From Dugong dugon (taxonomy: Eukaryota; Chordata; Mammalia; Sirenia; Dugongidae), in contig CM057460.1 in assembly GCA_030035585.1 (NCBI GenBank), forward strand, positions 127,270,714-127,334,713: a stretch of DNA of 64,000 nt, given 5' to 3'. A program made the translations under genes and the position numbers. Within the stretch, counting starts at the first letter, position 1; each line of letters starts with the position of its first letter. A model generated the notes under the pieces. That model ran no database searches, was not told the DNA's origin, and saw nothing but the letters and a program-made list of their open reading frames with translations. This document shows, piece by piece, positions 61,690-64,000 of this stretch.

Positions 61690-62929
61690 CTATGGTTGCA
61701 TCCTGCAAGGGGCCCAGGAGTAAAGGAATAGAAAAGAAATAAAACTCACTGTGAATTGCTTGTTTGATGAAGATATAACTCTAAAGAAAACAACCCATTA
61801 TCTTAAAAGGCTCCTTCTTCTCCCACTCCAAGTTTAATTATGCATAACATATAGAAATGACAGCCACCTGAAGCAGAGGCCTGCTTGGTGGAAGAAAGTG
61901 GTATTTATCCTAGATGACAAATTGCCCCACATAGGTAATAAATCTGAGAGAGCTTCGTGAAGGATGGCTACTGAGAAGAAAGATAAGACTTTCCATTAGG
62001 AGGCTGGAGAAGGGGAGTGGATAATTGCTGTGGTAAAGTTTATTTATGTTGCCACTTCGGGCCTTTATGGGAAATCCTAAAAGCCACATCTCTGGAGCTG
62101 GAAACTTGGCAGGAGACAAGAGAAAATGTCCCATCTCTATCCAAGTGGTTACTAACAAGATGGCTATGGGAGTCATTCTCTTTCCAGAAATGATTGAACC
62201 CGGTGTACTGTAATCAGAAGGGGGAAATGAACTTAGAAACAAAGCAAGATGACTCTCTTACTTTATCCCTCACTTCCTGCAAACTTACACTACCTGCTGG
62301 AAGGTGATGGTGAGTTTGTTTTAGGAGGGCTGGGCAATGCTTAGCTTTCTTTTCACTAGGACTTAGCAAATAAAGACCAGCAAGTTATGTAAAGTCAGAT
62401 TCCGAATGCCTTGTTCGAGAAACAGAATCAAAGAATATTAGGAAAAAGAGAGATCTTAAGGTCATAGCTCCAATTCTTCCTTTTGTGTAAATTAGAAAGC
62501 AAGCCTAGAGGAATGGAATGATTTGTCAGAGGACTCAAGTCCAGTCTCCAGAATCGAAATCCAATCCTTTTTGAACTACTACTCTTAAGAACCACACTGA
62601 CTGGGTCTCTTCTCTCCCTATTGCCTTATCGCCCTCACCCTGGTCATAATTTTTGTCACGTTCTTTATTTTCCTCAATACTTTTCTGGAGGCAAATTAAC
62701 CATGGATTTAAGTCCTGAAAATTTTTTTGCCTGTTATTTGTCATCATCACTATCATCCGCCTAATCACTGTCAACTTCTAACACCTAGCAGATCCCAGTA
62801 GTTTAAAGACTACAGTTGTGTGATGAGCCTGCTTAGATACACTGTTAACTTTTTTTGGAGTAAGCTTAAGCATAGGACTCTGGGAGGTTTCTAGTAGAAA
62901 GGAGGAGGAGGAGGAATAGCAACGACAGG
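61690..62929. other. Unique DNA, no feature found
   Basis: No gene recognised. Around 62,440-62,530 there is faint MIR-like wording, too weak to call. Confidence 0.45.
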
Positions 62930-63180
62930 CATAGTAACGGTAGTTGTAGCAGTTCTTGTATCTAGCATTAACTGAGCACTTACCATGTACCATATTTAAT
63001 GTTAAGCATGTCACATGAATTGTCTCACTTAATTTCCAAATATTACTTAGGTGGCAATTGCTATTATCTGCATTTTCTGCATAAGGAAATTGAAACTGAG
63101 AAAGCTTAATCATTTGTCAAAAGTCATGCTCTGCAGAGTCTTACTCAAAGCTTAGGTCTTTCCATTACCACATTCAAGGA
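62930..63180 (-). mobile_element. MIR SINE, nearly full
   Basis: Seen: 'cattaactgagcacttacca', 'gtctcacttaatttccaaat', 'aaggaaattgaaactgagaa', 'gtcaaaagtcatgctctgca' and 'aggtctttccattaccacat', in MIR order on the complement. Confidence 0.85.
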
Positions 63181-64000
63181 ATTGTGTGCCAAGCGCAGAA
63201 ATTCTTTTGCACTTGAAGCTCCCCTGCAGTGTGAAATTCCCTGCCTTTACTCCAGGTCTCTTGGGGGTCTTGGTGGAACCTGCTAGAGTGAGGAGTCCTG
63301 ATTTCATAATTCTAGCCTAGGCCTGTTGGACTCACGCCTTGGGCCTCCCCCCCATCTTGTGTTCCTTCCTTAACCTCCCAGTGCCCCATCTGACTCATTG
63401 TCCCACTGACCTCAGTGGAACATGTTAACGCAGGAATATAGGTCCAGACTGACATGTGGGTGGAATAGCTGTCACCAATCTGGTATATCAGGGTCTCCAG
63501 GGACGTCTACATGGTCAAAATTGCCAGCTCACCATGTCTGTAACTCTGCCTTTAATGTCTACCATTAGCTTCACATCACAAGTTAAGCTCTGCTGTTTCT
63601 AAATACCCTTTTTTAAAATTCCAGGATAAGTTTCCAACTCAGAAACCAGCAGGGCCTTAAAACTTCACTTACTGTTTGGCATTTGAAGTGCATTTTCCCA
63701 CCAAAGCCATATTATCAACATTGGTTAGATTTCTATATTGACCCACAAAAGCTTTCACTTTTTAGCCCTAACGAAACTGTCACTTGGTACCAGCATTATT
63801 GTGGTGCTATTTCAACACCACCTAAATACTGTTTAAAAATTGTATCAATGGAAAAATGCAGGGTTTTAACTCAGAATGCCAGTCGCACATCCTTGTCCTT
63901 TTAACAGAGGAACTGGAGACTACCTGGTCTTCCGTTATAGTGACAATAGCCATACCTTGCCTGGGCCCAAATAATAGAGACCAGTGGCTCAGGGCCCTGG
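63181..64000. other. Unique DNA, no feature found
   Basis: No repeat or gene recognised. The 73-residue ORF at 63,683-63,904 lacks support. Confidence 0.45.

Overview
This is about 64 kb of mammalian nuclear DNA, AT-rich and CpG-poor, and I find no host protein-coding gene or functional RNA gene in it. The organism is almost certainly an afrotherian and most likely a proboscidean (elephant lineage). The reasons are many copies of tRNA-derived SINEs of the AfroSINE type, RTE-class LINEs resembling the elephant/afrotherian RTE1 family with the matching 3' tail (ending in a caac-rich stretch), and a lineage-type L1. The species call rests on remembered repeat sequences, not on a search.

Layout. 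1-5,984: old L1 and MIR debris, a long unassigned ancient repeat at 1,195-2,600, and unique AT-rich DNA. 5,985-7,245: an old L1 that received a palindromic DNA transposon, which in turn received a solo LTR. 7,599-14,260: dense SINEs, an RTE copy with a recognisable reverse-transcriptase region, and two old L1s (one minus, one plus) broken by SINE and RTE insertions. 14,427-20,143: mostly unique DNA with an L2, a MIR and SINEs. 20,159-24,773: L1-A, a 4.6-kb minus-strand L1 with both ends, an ORF1 and a perfect 15-bp target-site duplication, but with nearly all of ORF2 missing (a half-L1 architecture). 25,050-27,165: old plus-strand L1 tails with two SINEs. 27,166-31,941: mostly unique. 31,942-40,401: an RTE tail, an L1 3' UTR fragment (L1-C) and then L1-B, a 7-kb minus-strand L1 with its 5' end and a full-length but broken ORF2, lacking most of ORF1. 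40,598-50,119: mainly unique DNA with MIRs, a 40-bp minisatellite and a small hAT element. 50,120-61,690: L1 and RTE fragments, four solo LTRs and a SINE with a tRNA-Gly-like head, ending in a three-layer nest (RTE inside MIR, LTR inside RTE). 61,690-64,000: unique DNA with one MIR.

There are no operons or interacting genes to describe. The useful content is the record of insertions: at least six nested insertions can be ordered by their target-site duplications, and five solo LTRs each carry a 5-bp duplication. Repeat-poor intervals (notably 30,200-30,450, 41,085-41,260 and 53,389-54,744) are candidates for conserved noncoding or enhancer function, but that is inference.
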